Source: Pseudomonas antarctica (GTDB lineage Bacteria; Pseudomonadota; Gammaproteobacteria; Pseudomonadales; Pseudomonadaceae). From it: DNA of 64,000 bases. Both the position numbers and the translations under genes were made by a program. Shown piece by piece: positions 7,865 to 16,244 of the stretch (position 1 is its first letter; each line of letters begins with the position of its first letter). The stretch lies in contig NZ_CP015600.1 of the NCBI RefSeq assembly GCF_001647715.1, positions 2,046,001 to 2,110,000 of the forward strand, read 5' to 3'. The notes beneath the pieces were generated by a model, which was given only the letters and a program-made list of their open reading frames with translations, had not been told where the DNA came from and did no database searches.

Positions 7865-9853
7865 ATGACATCTGCACTGTTTATTCCGGAGCTGGGTCAG
7901 TTGGCGATGATCCTCGCCCTGTGCTTTGCCGTCGTCCAGGCCGTGGTGCCGTTGCTCGGTGCCTGGCGCGGCGACCGCCTGTGGATGAGCCTGGCCCAGC
8001 CGGCCGCCTGGGGCCAGTTTGCCTTCCTGGTGTTCGCGTTCGGTTGCCTGACCTACGCTTTTATGACCGACGACTTTTCCGTCGCCTATGTGGCCAATAA
8101 CTCCAACAGCGCGCTGCCTTGGTACTACAAGTTCAGCGCCGTGTGGGGCGCCCACGAAGGCTCGTTGCTGCTGTGGGCGTTGATCCTCGGTGGCTGGACC
8201 TTCGCCGTGTCGGTGTTCTCGCGCCAATTGCCACAAGTCATGCTGGCGCGGGTGTTGGCGGTGATGGGCATGATCAGCATCGGCTTCCTGCTGTTCCTGA
8301 TCATGACCTCCAACCCGTTCAGCCGCATCCTGCCGCAGATCCCGGTAGACGGGCATGATCTCAACCCGCTGCTGCAGGACATCGGCCTGATCGTGCACCC
8401 GCCGATGCTCTACATGGGTTACGTCGGTTTCTCGGTGGCCTTCGCCTTCGCCATCGCCGCCTTGCTCGGCGGGCGCCTCGATGCCGCTTGGGCGCGCTGG
8501 TCGCGGCCGTGGACCATCGTCGCCTGGGCCTTCCTCGGTATTGGTATCACCTTGGGGTCATGGTGGGCCTATTACGAACTCGGCTGGGGCGGCTGGTGGT
8601 TCTGGGACCCGGTGGAAAACGCCTCGTTCATGCCATGGCTGGTCGGTACGGCGCTGATTCACTCGCTGGCCGTCACCGAAAAGCGCGGCGTGTTCAAGAG
8701 CTGGACCGTGTTGCTGGCCATCGCGGCGTTTTCCCTCAGCCTGCTCGGCACCTTCCTCGTGCGTTCGGGCGTGCTGACGTCGGTGCATGCGTTTGCGTCC
8801 GACCCTGAGCGCGGCGTATTCATCCTGATCTTCCTGCTGTTTGTAGTCGGCGGCTCACTTACCCTGTTCGCCCTGCGCGCGCCGGTGGTCAAGAGCCAGG
8901 TCGGTTTCAACCTGTGGTCGCGGGAGACCCTGCTGCTGGGCAATAACCTGGTGCTGGTGGTGGCCGCGTCGATGATTCTGCTTGGCACCCTTTACCCGCT
9001 GGTGCTGGATGCCTTGAGCGGCGCCAAGTTGTCCGTTGGCCCGCCGTATTTCAACGCGCTGTTTATTCCATTGATGGGCCTGTTGATGGTGGTCATGGCG
9101 GTCGGCATGCTGGTGCGCTGGAAAGACACCCCGGTGAAATGGCTGGCCGGCATGCTGATGCCAGTGCTGTTGGGCAGCGTGGCCCTGGCGGTGATCGCCG
9201 GGTTCGCTTACGGCGATTTCAACTGGGCGGTGCTCGCCACCTTCCTGCTCGCCGCCTGGGTGTTACTGGCCGGCGTGCGCGATATTGTCGACAAGACCCG
9301 TCACAAAGGCCTGATCAAAGGCTTGCCAACCTTGACCCGCAGCTATTGGGGCATGCAAATCGCCCACATCGGCATTGCCGTGTGCGCTCTGGGCGTGGTG
9401 CTCTCCAGCCAGAACAGCGCCGAGCGCGACCTGCGCCTGGCACCCGGCGAGTCCATGGACCTGGCCGGCTACCACTTCATCTTCGAAGGCGCCAAGCACT
9501 TCGAAGGCCCTAACTTTACCTCCGACAAAGGCACCATCCGTGTAGTGCGCAACGGCAAGGAAGTGGCCGTGTTGCATCCGGAAAAACGTCTGTACACCGT
9601 GCAGAGCTCAATGATGACCGAAGCCGGGATCGACGCCGGTTTCACCCGCGACCTCTATGTGGCGCTGGGTGAACCGCTGGGCGACGGCGCCTGGGCGGTG
9701 CGTGTGCACGTCAAACCGTTCGTGCGCTGGATCTGGTTCGGCGGTTTGCTCACCGGTTTTGGTGGTTTGCTGGCCGCGCTGGACCGGCGTTATCGGGTCA
9801 AGGTCAAGAGCCGGGTGCGCGAAGCCCTCGGCCTTTCAGGAGCGGCGGCATGA
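7865..9853 (+). CDS. ccmF: Cytochrome c heme lyase subunit CcmF
   Basis: 662 residues, multi-spanning. The WWD heme motif WGGWWFWDPVENASF (near residue 240) and conserved His residues such as VWGAHEGS and LIVHPPMLYMGY mark the family. CcmF works with CcmH/I to ligate heme to apocytochrome CXXCH sites in the periplasm. Starts 3 bp after ccmE and overlaps ccmG by 4 bases. Confidence 0.96.
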   Translation: MTSALFIPELGQLAMILALCFAVVQAVVPLLGAWRGDRLWMSLAQPAAWGQFAFLVFAFGCLTYAFMTDDFSVAYVANNSNSALPWYYKFSAVWGAHEGSLLLWALILGGWTFAVSVFSRQLPQVMLARVLAVMGMISIGFLLFLIMTSNPFSRILPQIPVDGHDLNPLLQDIGLIVHPPMLYMGYVGFSVAFAFAIAALLGGRLDAAWARWSRPWTIVAWAFLGIGITLGSWWAYYELGWGGWWFWDPVENASFMPWLVGTALIHSLAVTEKRGVFKSWTVLLAIAAFSLSLLGTFLVRSGVLTSVHAFASDPERGVFILIFLLFVVGGSLTLFALRAPVVKSQVGFNLWSRETLLLGNNLVLVVAASMILLGTLYPLVLDALSGAKLSVGPPYFNALFIPLMGLLMVVMAVGMLVRWKDTPVKWLAGMLMPVLLGSVALAVIAGFAYGDFNWAVLATFLLAAWVLLAGVRDIVDKTRHKGLIKGLPTLTRSYWGMQIAHIGIAVCALGVVLSSQNSAERDLRLAPGESMDLAGYHFIFEGAKHFEGPNFTSDKGTIRVVRNGKEVAVLHPEKRLYTVQSSMMTEAGIDAGFTRDLYVALGEPLGDGAWAVRVHVKPFVRWIWFGGLLTGFGGLLAALDRRYRVKVKSRVREALGLSGAAA

Positions 9854-10386
9854 AGCGTTGGTTGATGGTGTTACCGCTGGCGGCCTTTTTGGTGGTGGCA
9901 GTGTTCCTGTATCGCGGGCTGTACCTGGACCCGGCCGAGTTGCCCTCGGCGATGATCGGCAAGCCCTTCCCGGCGTTCAGCCTGAAGACCGTGCAGGGTG
10001 ACAAGACCCTGACCCAGGCCGACCTGTTGGGCAAACCGGCGCTGGTCAACGTGTGGGCGACCTGGTGCATCTCGTGCCGCGTCGAACACCCGGTGCTGAA
10101 CAAATTGGCCGAGAAGGGCGTGGTGATCTACGGCATCAACTACAAGGACGACAATGCGGCGGCCTTGAAGTGGCTGGCGGAGTTCCACAACCCTTATCAA
10201 TTGGACATTCGCGATGAAGACGGCAACCTCGGTTTGAACCTTGGCGTATATGGCGCCCCGGAAACCTTCTTTATCGATGCCAAGGGCGTGATCCGCGACA
10301 AATACGTCGGCGTGATCGATGAAGTGGTCTGGCGCGAGCAATTGGCCGCCAAGTACCAGGCGCTGGTCGATGAGGCCCAGCCATGA
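9850..10386 (+). CDS. ccmG: Thiol:disulfide oxidoreductase CcmG (DsbE)
   Basis: 178 residues. An N-terminal membrane anchor (about 5-22) is followed by a thioredoxin fold with active site WCISC (Cys73, Cys76) and the GAPETFFID cis-Pro loop region. It keeps apocytochrome and CcmH cysteines reduced in the periplasm. The active-site dipeptide is Ile-Ser, whereas many CcmG proteins have Pro in the first position. It overlaps both neighbours by 4 bases. Confidence 0.95.
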   Translation: MKRWLMVLPLAAFLVVAVFLYRGLYLDPAELPSAMIGKPFPAFSLKTVQGDKTLTQADLLGKPALVNVWATWCISCRVEHPVLNKLAEKGVVIYGINYKDDNAAALKWLAEFHNPYQLDIRDEDGNLGLNLGVYGAPETFFIDAKGVIRDKYVGVIDEVVWREQLAAKYQALVDEAQP

Positions 10387-10856
10387 AGCGTCTGTTAGCT
10401 GCTGCGGTGCTGGCGCTGGGATTGGCCGGCGTGGCCCACGCCGCCATCGACACCTACGAATTCGCCAAGGACGGTGACCGCGAGCGGTTTCGCGAACTGA
10501 CCAAGGAACTGCGCTGCCCCAAGTGTCAGAACCAGGACATCGCCGACTCCAACGCGCCCATCGCCGCCGACTTGCGCAAAGAGATCTTCCGCATGCTGGG
10601 CGAGGGCAAGGACAACCAGCAGATCATCGACTTCATGGTCGACCGCTACGGTGATTTCGTGCGCTACAAACCGGCCCTCAACGGCAAGACCGCACTGCTC
10701 TGGTTCGGCCCCGCCGGGCTGTTGCTGGCCGGCGTGGTGGTCATGGCCGTGATTGTCCGCCGTCGTCGCGCCGCACCCACCGATGGGTCCGACGCACTAT
10801 CCCCCGAAGAGCGCAAGCGCCTCGACCAATTGCTGGACACCAAGACTGATGATTGA
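10383..10856 (+). CDS. ccmH: Cytochrome c maturation protein CcmH
   Basis: 157 residues. Signal peptide ([20 protein letters not shown]), then the redox motif LRCPKCQNQ (Cys45, Cys48) in a three-helix domain and a C-terminal membrane helix (about 100-120). This is the short CcmH; the TPR part is the separate ccmI, as in other pseudomonads. It presents reduced apocytochrome to the heme lyase. Confidence 0.95.
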   Translation: MKRLLAAAVLALGLAGVAHAAIDTYEFAKDGDRERFRELTKELRCPKCQNQDIADSNAPIAADLRKEIFRMLGEGKDNQQIIDFMVDRYGDFVRYKPALNGKTALLWFGPAGLLLAGVVVMAVIVRRRRAAPTDGSDALSPEERKRLDQLLDTKTDD

Positions 10857-12033
10857 TTTTTGGCTCGCAGCAGGGTTGCTGCTCCTGATTGCCCTGAGTT
10901 TCCTGTTAATCCCTGTATTGCGCGGCCGCCGCGCCCAGCGTGAAGAGGATCGCACCGCGCTGAACGTGGCGCTCTACCAGGAACGCGTCGCCGAGCTGCA
11001 AGTGCAGCAGGACGAAGGCGTGCTGAATGCCGTGCAACTCGACACCGGCCGCGCCGAAGCGGCCCGCGAGCTGCTGGCCGACACCGAAGGCGTAGAAAAG
11101 CCCCGCGAATCGCGCCTGGGCAAACCGCTGCCGTTTCTGGCGGCTTTCCTGGTGCCGGTGCTGGGCGTTGCGCTGTACCTGCATTACGGGGCAAGCGACA
11201 AGGTCGAACTGACCCGCGAATTCTCCCAGCCGCCGGTGTCCATGCAAGACATGACCCAGCGTCTGGAGCGTGCCGCCGCTGCCCAGCCGGACTCGCCGGA
11301 AGGCCTGTACTTCCTCGGCCGCGCCTATATGGCTCAGGACCGCTCGGCCGATGCGGCGAAAGTCTTCGAACGCACCGTGGCGTTGGCCGGTCGTCAGCCG
11401 GAACTGCTCGGCCAGTGGGCCCAGGCGCAGTACTTTGCCGACAACAAGCAATGGTCGCCCAAGGTGCAGGCGTTGACTGATGAAGCCTTGAAGCTGGACC
11501 CGAAGGAAGTTACCAGCCTTGGTTTGCTTGGCATTGCCGCCTTTGAAGGTCAGCGCTACCAAGAGGCAATCGACTACTGGAACCGCCTGTTGGCGCAATT
11601 GCCACCGGCAGATAATTCACGTGTCGCCCTGCAAGGCGGCATCGACCGCGCGGCGGAGAAGCTCAAGGAAAGCGGCGGTACCGTTGCGCAAAAAACCGTG
11701 ATGAAAGTGCGTGTGGACCTGTCTGCCGAGGTGAAGGCCAAAGCCTTGCCAACCGATAGCGTGTTCATCTTCGCCCGTGCCGTAAACGGTCCGCCGGCGC
11801 CGTTGGCCGCCAAGCGCGTCACCGTTGCCGAACTGCCGGTCACTGTCGAACTGGGCGATGCTGACGCGATGATGCCGCAGTTGAAACTGTCGAACTTCCC
11901 CGAAGTCCAACTGGTTGCGCGCATATCCCGGGCCGGTCAACCGACCACTGGCGAATGGATCGGCCGCAGCCAACCCTTGGCCAGCAGCACCACTGCCTTG
12001 CAGACGCTGACCATCGACAGTCCGGACAAGTAA
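10849..12033 (+). CDS. ccmI: Cytochrome c maturation protein CcmI
   Basis: 394 residues from ATG 10849, which overlaps the end of ccmH by 8 bases. Two membrane helices (about 2-22 and 93-113) flank a cytoplasmic coiled-coil loop ([15 protein letters not shown]). A periplasmic TPR domain ([20 protein letters not shown] onward) follows, then a beta-rich C-terminal domain. CcmI captures apocytochrome C-termini and delivers them to CcmFH. Confidence 0.94.
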   Translation: MIDFWLAAGLLLLIALSFLLIPVLRGRRAQREEDRTALNVALYQERVAELQVQQDEGVLNAVQLDTGRAEAARELLADTEGVEKPRESRLGKPLPFLAAFLVPVLGVALYLHYGASDKVELTREFSQPPVSMQDMTQRLERAAAAQPDSPEGLYFLGRAYMAQDRSADAAKVFERTVALAGRQPELLGQWAQAQYFADNKQWSPKVQALTDEALKLDPKEVTSLGLLGIAAFEGQRYQEAIDYWNRLLAQLPPADNSRVALQGGIDRAAEKLKESGGTVAQKTVMKVRVDLSAEVKAKALPTDSVFIFARAVNGPPAPLAAKRVTVAELPVTVELGDADAMMPQLKLSNFPEVQLVARISRAGQPTTGEWIGRSQPLASSTTALQTLTIDSPDK

Positions 12034-12048
12034 ATCGAGGAAACGCCT

Positions 12049-12444
12049 ATGACCGCTCTTGCACGTATCACCCTGCTCAGCCTGGTACTCGGCTTGAGCG
12101 CTTGTGCGGTCCACCGGCCACCTCCCGCGCCCACCGGCCCGACCATCCCACCGTCGGGCCCGTCGACTCAACCAAGCACCAAACCTTCCGGCCCGGTAAC
12201 GCCACCGCCGAAGCCGCTGCCGAGCAAATCGCCGACCTTCGCCCCGCCACCGGGCGCCGCCAGCCACTGGGACGGCACGATGCAGGTGTATGTGCTGGAC
12301 GAACAGCCCGACACCTTCTACCGCCAGCGCACCTACTACCGCTGGAGCAACGGCTGGAGCCGCGCCATCAGCCCGAACGGCCCGTGGGAAGAGACCGACG
12401 TGCACGGCGTGCCGCCGGGGTTGAGCAAGCAATACGCGCAATGA
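12049..12444 (+). CDS. Proline-rich hypothetical lipoprotein
   Basis: 131 residues. Lipoprotein signal with lipobox LSAC (Cys19). Residues 22-68 are a Pro/Thr/Ser linker (PPPAPTGPT, PSTKPSGP, PPPKPLP), a likely wall-spanning spacer. The C-terminal domain of about 60 residues has conserved aromatics (YVLDEQPDTFYRQRTYYRW). It starts 15 bp after ccmI and ends at a strong terminator, so it is co-transcribed with ccm. No known function recognised; a link to cytochrome c maturation is inferred only from position. Confidence 0.8.
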   Translation: MTALARITLLSLVLGLSACAVHRPPPAPTGPTIPPSGPSTQPSTKPSGPVTPPPKPLPSKSPTFAPPPGAASHWDGTMQVYVLDEQPDTFYRQRTYYRWSNGWSRAISPNGPWEETDVHGVPPGLSKQYAQ

Positions 12445-12446
12445 CA

Positions 12447-12473
12447 AAAGGCGACCTTCGGGTCGCCTTTTTT
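12447..12473 (+). terminator. Rho-independent terminator of the ccm operon
   Basis: AAAGGCGACC (12447-12456), a stable TTCG tetraloop, then GGTCGCCTTT (12461-12470) and a T-run. A 10-bp perfect stem right after the lipoprotein stop. Confidence 0.93.
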
Positions 12474-12512
12474 ATGGCCTTGAAATGTATTTATCCAAAC
12501 ACCGGAGATCAA

Positions 12513-12602
12513 ATGTGGGAGCGGGCTTGCTCGCGAAAGCGCAGTGTCAGCCAGCCTATCAATCACTGACCCACCGCCTTCGCGAGCAAGCCCGCTCCCA
12601 CC
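12513..12602. repeat. REPIN, class A
   Basis: Inverted pair of GTGGGAGCGGGCTTGCTC REPs with GTGGG ends outward, separated by about 40 bp. Confidence 0.9.
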
Positions 12603-12680
12603 GTTTTGATCTTCTTCTGATCTGACATTTAGGCCTGCTCCACCCTCGTGCAAGATATTCCCTGATGTACACCCACTCAC

Positions 12681-12699
12681 TGTGGGAGCTGGCTTGCCA
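12681..12699 (+). repeat. Solitary half REP, class B
   Basis: GTGGGAGCTGGCTTGC occurs once without an inverted partner. It abuts the stop codon of the minus-strand remnant at 12700, so it may mark a rearrangement joint. Confidence 0.7.
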
Positions 12700-12843
12700 T
12701 CAAGCCACGGGATACTCCCGATTCAGCGCTTGATCCACCAACTGCACACCACAGAGATCGTAGGAAAAGTCGCGAAACTCCCCAGAGTTTGTTATCTGTA
12801 TTCTTAATTCCCCGTCAACGAAATAGAGCTCAGTCCCGCATGC
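12700..12843 (-). pseudogene. Possible gene remnant, C-terminal end only
   Basis: A minus-strand frame is open from about 12891 to a TGA at 12700-12702 and reads as protein-like sequence: ELYFVDGELRIQITNSG, then FRDFSYDLCGVQLVDQALN and REYPVA. There is no convincing start: the only candidates lie inside the phnN 5' end and lack a ribosome site. This looks like the tail of a gene cut by the event that placed phnN here. No family was recognised. Confidence 0.35.
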
Positions 12844-12877
12844 AACAAGTCTGGCGACAAGCAAAGAGAGGATGTTG

Positions 12878-13456
12878 ATGGCAGGCAGGTTGATCTATCT
12901 CATCGGGCCATCGGGTTCGGGCAAGGACAGCCTGCTGGATGCCGCACGCCCACGGCTGGGCGAGCGCGGTTGTCGGATTGTGCGCCGGGTGATTACACGC
13001 TCGGCGGAAGCTGTGGGCGAAGCGGCGCAGGGCGTCAGCCCGGAGCAGTTTGCCGCGATGCAGGCCGAGGGCGCCTTTGCCCTCAGTTGGCAAGCCAATG
13101 GGTTGTCCTATGGCATTCCCAAAGGCATCGACGAGTGGCTGGCGGCAGGGGACGACGTGCTGGTCAATGGCTCGCGCGCGCACCTGGCGCAAACCCGCGA
13201 GCGCTACCCGACGGTGCTGGTATTGCTGTTGACGGTTGATCAGGCCGTACTGCGCCAGCGCCTGGTCGCGCGCGGGCGTGAGTCCCTGACGGACATCGAA
13301 GAACGTTTGGCGCGCAACGCGCGGTTCACCGCCGAGCTGATTGCCGGTCATGGCGCGGGGTTGTTCGTGCTGGATAACTCCGGCCCGCTGGAGCACACGG
13401 TCGAGCGTCTGCTGTGCTGTCTCGACCACGGGCACTCGAGCGGTTTGGTGAACTGA
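12878..13456 (+). CDS. phnN: Ribose 1,5-bisphosphate phosphokinase PhnN
   Basis: 192 residues from ATG 12878, chosen because AGAGAGG ends 6 bp upstream; ATG 12872 touches that site. The P-loop GPSGSGKDS is at residues 10-18, with guanylate-kinase-like fold and conserved ALSWQANGLSYGIP. The enzyme phosphorylates ribose 1,5-bisphosphate to PRPP, normally as part of C-P lyase phosphonate breakdown. Here no other intact phn gene is present; a phnP fragment follows directly, so it appears to be the survivor of a lost phn operon. Confidence 0.88.
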   Translation: MAGRLIYLIGPSGSGKDSLLDAARPRLGERGCRIVRRVITRSAEAVGEAAQGVSPEQFAAMQAEGAFALSWQANGLSYGIPKGIDEWLAAGDDVLVNGSRAHLAQTRERYPTVLVLLLTVDQAVLRQRLVARGRESLTDIEERLARNARFTAELIAGHGAGLFVLDNSGPLEHTVERLLCCLDHGHSSGLVN

Positions 13457-13554
13457 GCGTCAGCGCGTTGCCGTTGCAACACTCAACGCTGACCTTGGGT
13501 TATCTGCTGGAAGGCGAAGGGCGGCGCTTCGGCGCGAGTTGCCGTGGCATGTGA
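13441..13554 (+). pseudogene. phnP: phnP remnant
   Basis: In the +1 frame overlapping the end of phnN, the sequence reads FGEL, then VSALPLQHSTLTLGYLLE, then GEGRRFG and a TGA at 13552. This matches an internal segment of PhnP (phosphoribosyl cyclic phosphodiesterase, metallo-beta-lactamase fold), where E. coli has LPLNHSKLTFGYLLE. The N-terminal metal-binding part and the rest of the C-terminus are missing. This is a decayed fragment, in the usual phnN-phnP order. Confidence 0.7.
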
Positions 13555-13606
13555 CGGTGGCAGGGGATGGCCGAATTGTTTGAACACCGCATAGCCTGTG
13601 GGCGCT

Positions 13607-14302
13607 TTATTGTTCGCAGGTCTTTATTCCAAATCGGGCGGTGAAGGCCTTGCGCCCCTTGGCCGTCAACCCCAGCGCCCGACTGTCCAGGTCCTGGGTC
13701 ACCCATTCACGGCGGATAACGCACTGCAAAAATGCTGCGCCCAACGCACCGGCCAGGTGTGGGCGGCGCATGCTCCAGTCCAGGCAGGCACAGGCAAAGC
13801 GCCGGCGCTGTGCGCGCAGTGCGGCGGTATCAACCCCGAGTTCTATCATCGCTGTTTCGCCGAGCGCAGTGAGCTGGTAGGTGCCGTCGCCAACCAGCCA
13901 ACGGGACGCGATGAAGTGGTCATGCAGTTGCACGGCCAGTGTGCCCGCCATGTGGTCGTAACAGGTACGTGCGAACTGTAAACGACTGGGCGTGGTCGAG
14001 ACGAACGCCGTGGTGGTCGTGCGGCTGATCACCATCAAGCCCTCGATAGCCTGGGCTACATGGGGGCCGGCCAGGCTGTAATAGCGATGGCGTCCCTGGC
14101 TGTGCAGCGTGAGCAAGCCATCGTGCTTGAGCCTGGCCAGGTGGGCGCTGGCGGTGGAGGTGCTGACCCCGGCAATCGCCGCCATCTCGGTGCTGGTGCG
14201 CGCATGGCCATCCATCAGCGCGCAGAGCATTTTTGTCCGCGCAGGTTCCGCAATCGCACCTGCGACGTGTGAGAGCGCCGCGTCATCGTCATGGGCGTGC
14301 AT
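13607..14302 (-). CDS. ArsR-family helix-turn-helix transcriptional regulator
   Basis: 231 residues. The N-terminal winged helix (AEPARTKMLCALMDGHA, then AIAGVSTSTASAHLARLKHDGLL and GRHRYYSL) is ArsR-type, with recognition helix around residues 48-62. The C-terminal half, about 130 residues, is an extra domain seen in larger ArsR-like regulators. No Cys metal-site pair is seen in the DNA-binding helix, so it probably does not sense arsenite. It is divergent from the P450 (75 bp between start codons) and is the natural candidate regulator of it. Confidence 0.85.
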   Translation of the reverse strand: MHAHDDDAALSHVAGAIAEPARTKMLCALMDGHARTSTEMAAIAGVSTSTASAHLARLKHDGLLTLHSQGRHRYYSLAGPHVAQAIEGLMVISRTTTTAFVSTTPSRLQFARTCYDHMAGTLAVQLHDHFIASRWLVGDGTYQLTALGETAMIELGVDTAALRAQRRRFACACLDWSMRRPHLAGALGAAFLQCVIRREWVTQDLDSRALGLTAKGRKAFTARFGIKTCEQ

Positions 14303-14377
14303 AGTTCGTTCCTGAGCGAATCATTGCCGTGTGGGAGGGCTGATAGTAACGCTTTCTTTGAGTACAGGACGTCCCGG

Positions 14378-15499
14378 ATGACACCGTTGCAAGCTGCCAC
14401 CCATGTTGATCCCTATCCGTATTACGCAGGCCTTCGGCGTAACCCTGAATTGATGTTCGATGCCGATCTTGGCCTATGGATCGCCAGCCGCGCCAGCACG
14501 GTCGAGGCGGTGCTGGCGCACCCCGACTGTCGCGTGCGCCCGCTTAACGAGCCGGTGCCCAAGAGCCTTGCACAAGGTGCGGCAGGCCAGGTTTTTGCGC
14601 GATTAATGCGTATGAACGAGGGGCAGGCTCATCGATGCCCGAGAGCGGCGGTTGAACCTGCGCTGGCGGGTGTGGGCGCGCAACCCATCGCAGACGTGGT
14701 CGGGCAGCTCATCGACAGCATGGGTAACCTCGACACCCTGATGTTCAGCTTACCTGTCTCGGTGGTTGCGGCGCTGTTGGGGTTTCAGGCGCAGCAGTTG
14801 GCGTCTGTCGCCGGGCTCACGCGGGACTTCGTCGCCTGCCTTTCACCGCTGAGCAGTGAACCCCAATTGCTTAAAGCGGATGCCGGCGCGTCTCGGCTGC
14901 GGCAGATGTTCAGTGACCTGCTGGAAGAAACAGCGCTGCTGGCCCACCTGCGTAGCGGCGATTGGCAAGACGCTGATGTATTGACTGCCAACCTGATCGG
15001 GCTGCTGTCGCAGACCTGCGAAGCCACCGCCGGCTTGATCGGTAATTCGCTGGTCATGCTCGCTCGGCGGCCTGATCTGGTGGATCGGATTCTGCACACG
15101 CCAGCCCTCGCACTGTCACTGGTGGAGGAGGTCGCCCGCTACGACTCGCCGGTGCAAAACACACGACGATTCGTCGCCGAGGACTGCACGATTGGCAACC
15201 GTGTCCTTGCAGCGGGGGATAGCATTTTGGTGCTGTTGGCGTGTGCCAATCGGGACGTTGAGGCAAACCCGAATCCCGACAGCTTTGAGCTTGAGCGCGC
15301 GCACCGGCGCCTCTTCAGTTTTGGTTCGGGGCGCCATCAGTGCCCTGGCCAACGCCTCGCGCTGAGCATTGCCTCGCAGGCCGTATCGGCCTTGTTGCAT
15401 CGTCAGCCTGGCTTGCTGGCCGGCGCTGGCCGGTTCAGCTACTGGCCGTCACTTAACGGCCGTATCCCCAGGTTTCACGCGGCGGCGCTAAGCCAGTAA
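14378..15499 (+). CDS. Cytochrome P450
   Basis: 373 residues from ATG 14378; an earlier in-frame start would run into the ArsR gene. The heme-ligand loop FGSGRHQCPG gives Cys322, the K-helix ExxR is EVAR (251-254) and the C-helix HxxxR is HRCPR (85-89). The I-helix reads QTCEATAGLIGN (212-223): the acid Glu215 is kept, but the usual following Thr is Ala216. Soluble bacterial class; no ferredoxin or reductase gene is adjacent. Substrate unknown. Confidence 0.9.
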   Translation: MTPLQAATHVDPYPYYAGLRRNPELMFDADLGLWIASRASTVEAVLAHPDCRVRPLNEPVPKSLAQGAAGQVFARLMRMNEGQAHRCPRAAVEPALAGVGAQPIADVVGQLIDSMGNLDTLMFSLPVSVVAALLGFQAQQLASVAGLTRDFVACLSPLSSEPQLLKADAGASRLRQMFSDLLEETALLAHLRSGDWQDADVLTANLIGLLSQTCEATAGLIGNSLVMLARRPDLVDRILHTPALALSLVEEVARYDSPVQNTRRFVAEDCTIGNRVLAAGDSILVLLACANRDVEANPNPDSFELERAHRRLFSFGSGRHQCPGQRLALSIASQAVSALLHRQPGLLAGAGRFSYWPSLNGRIPRFHAAALSQ

Positions 15500-15633
15500 C
15501 CTTTCTACACAGGGGTAAAACCACATGGGTTCAATATCCCGTAAAACAACCGCCAGTCAGACTTACGCAATCTGTGCTTGAGTAAAGATAACTCTAGGGT
15601 TACTTTTATTCAGGCCGAGCCAAGAAGGCTGGG

Positions 15634-15822
15634 GTGCAAAGCAGGTTATTGATCAAGGCGCTGCAAGAGGCGGGCTGGGTGCTGGATAGGGTCACGGGCA
15701 GTCATCACATTTTCACTCACCGCTATAGCCCGTACACGATCCCGGTGCCGCACCCCAAGAAGGACCTGCCGTTGGGCACGGTCAGAAGTATCAGGAAGCG
15801 CGCCGGGCTGTTTCAGTTTTAA
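15634..15822 (+). CDS. hicA: HicA-type mRNA interferase toxin
   Basis: 62 residues, GTG start. Typical HicA: SRLLIKALQEAGWVLDRV, then the catalytic GSHHIF (His24) and VPHPKKDLPLGTVRSIRK. It has the double-stranded-RNA-binding-like fold and cleaves mRNA when free of antitoxin. hicB starts 12 bp downstream with its own GGAG site, so the order is toxin then antitoxin. Confidence 0.92.
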   Translation: MQSRLLIKALQEAGWVLDRVTGSHHIFTHRYSPYTIPVPHPKKDLPLGTVRSIRKRAGLFQF

Positions 15823-15833
15823 GGAGAGCACTC

Positions 15834-16238
15834 ATGCAATACCCAATCTGTATCGAATGGGGCGATGACTTCACCGCCACCGGTATTCAGATCCCCGATA
15901 TTCCAGGTGCTGTCACCGCCGGGGACAGTTTTGAAGAGGCGTACAACGCCGCTGTGGAAGTCGCGCACATCATGCTGCAAGAGATCGCGGCAGAGGGGGG
16001 CGTGATTCCGATGCCAACCTCAGTGGCCCATCATCATGCCCACGAAGACTACGCGGGGATGGGCTGGGGCATGCTGGAGTTGGACATCTCGCCCTATCTG
16101 GGCAAGACCGAGAAGGTCAATGTGACCTTGCCCGGTTATGTCATTCAGCGCATCGACCGCTATGTGCGCGAGCACAAGGTCAAAAGCCGCTCGTCATTTC
16201 TGGCGGATGCGGCGTTGGAGAAGTTGGTGCGTTCTTAG
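15834..16238 (+). CDS. hicB: HicB-type antitoxin with ribbon-helix-helix tail
   Basis: 134 residues. The N-terminal HicB partial RNase H fold (EWGDDFTATGIQIPDIPG, then GDSFEEAYNAAVE) covers about 1-75. A C-terminal ribbon-helix-helix domain (KVNVTLPGYVIQRIDRYV, then SSFLADAALEKL) covers 92-134 and would bind the hicAB operator. It ends 6 bp from the convergent MFS gene stop. Confidence 0.92.
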   Translation: MQYPICIEWGDDFTATGIQIPDIPGAVTAGDSFEEAYNAAVEVAHIMLQEIAAEGGVIPMPTSVAHHHAHEDYAGMGWGMLELDISPYLGKTEKVNVTLPGYVIQRIDRYVREHKVKSRSSFLADAALEKLVRS

Positions 16239-16244
16239 GAATAC

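Noticed and set aside
13607..13980. Plus-strand frames between phnN and the P450
   Set aside because: They are antisense to the ArsR-type regulator, which has a clear winged-helix sequence.
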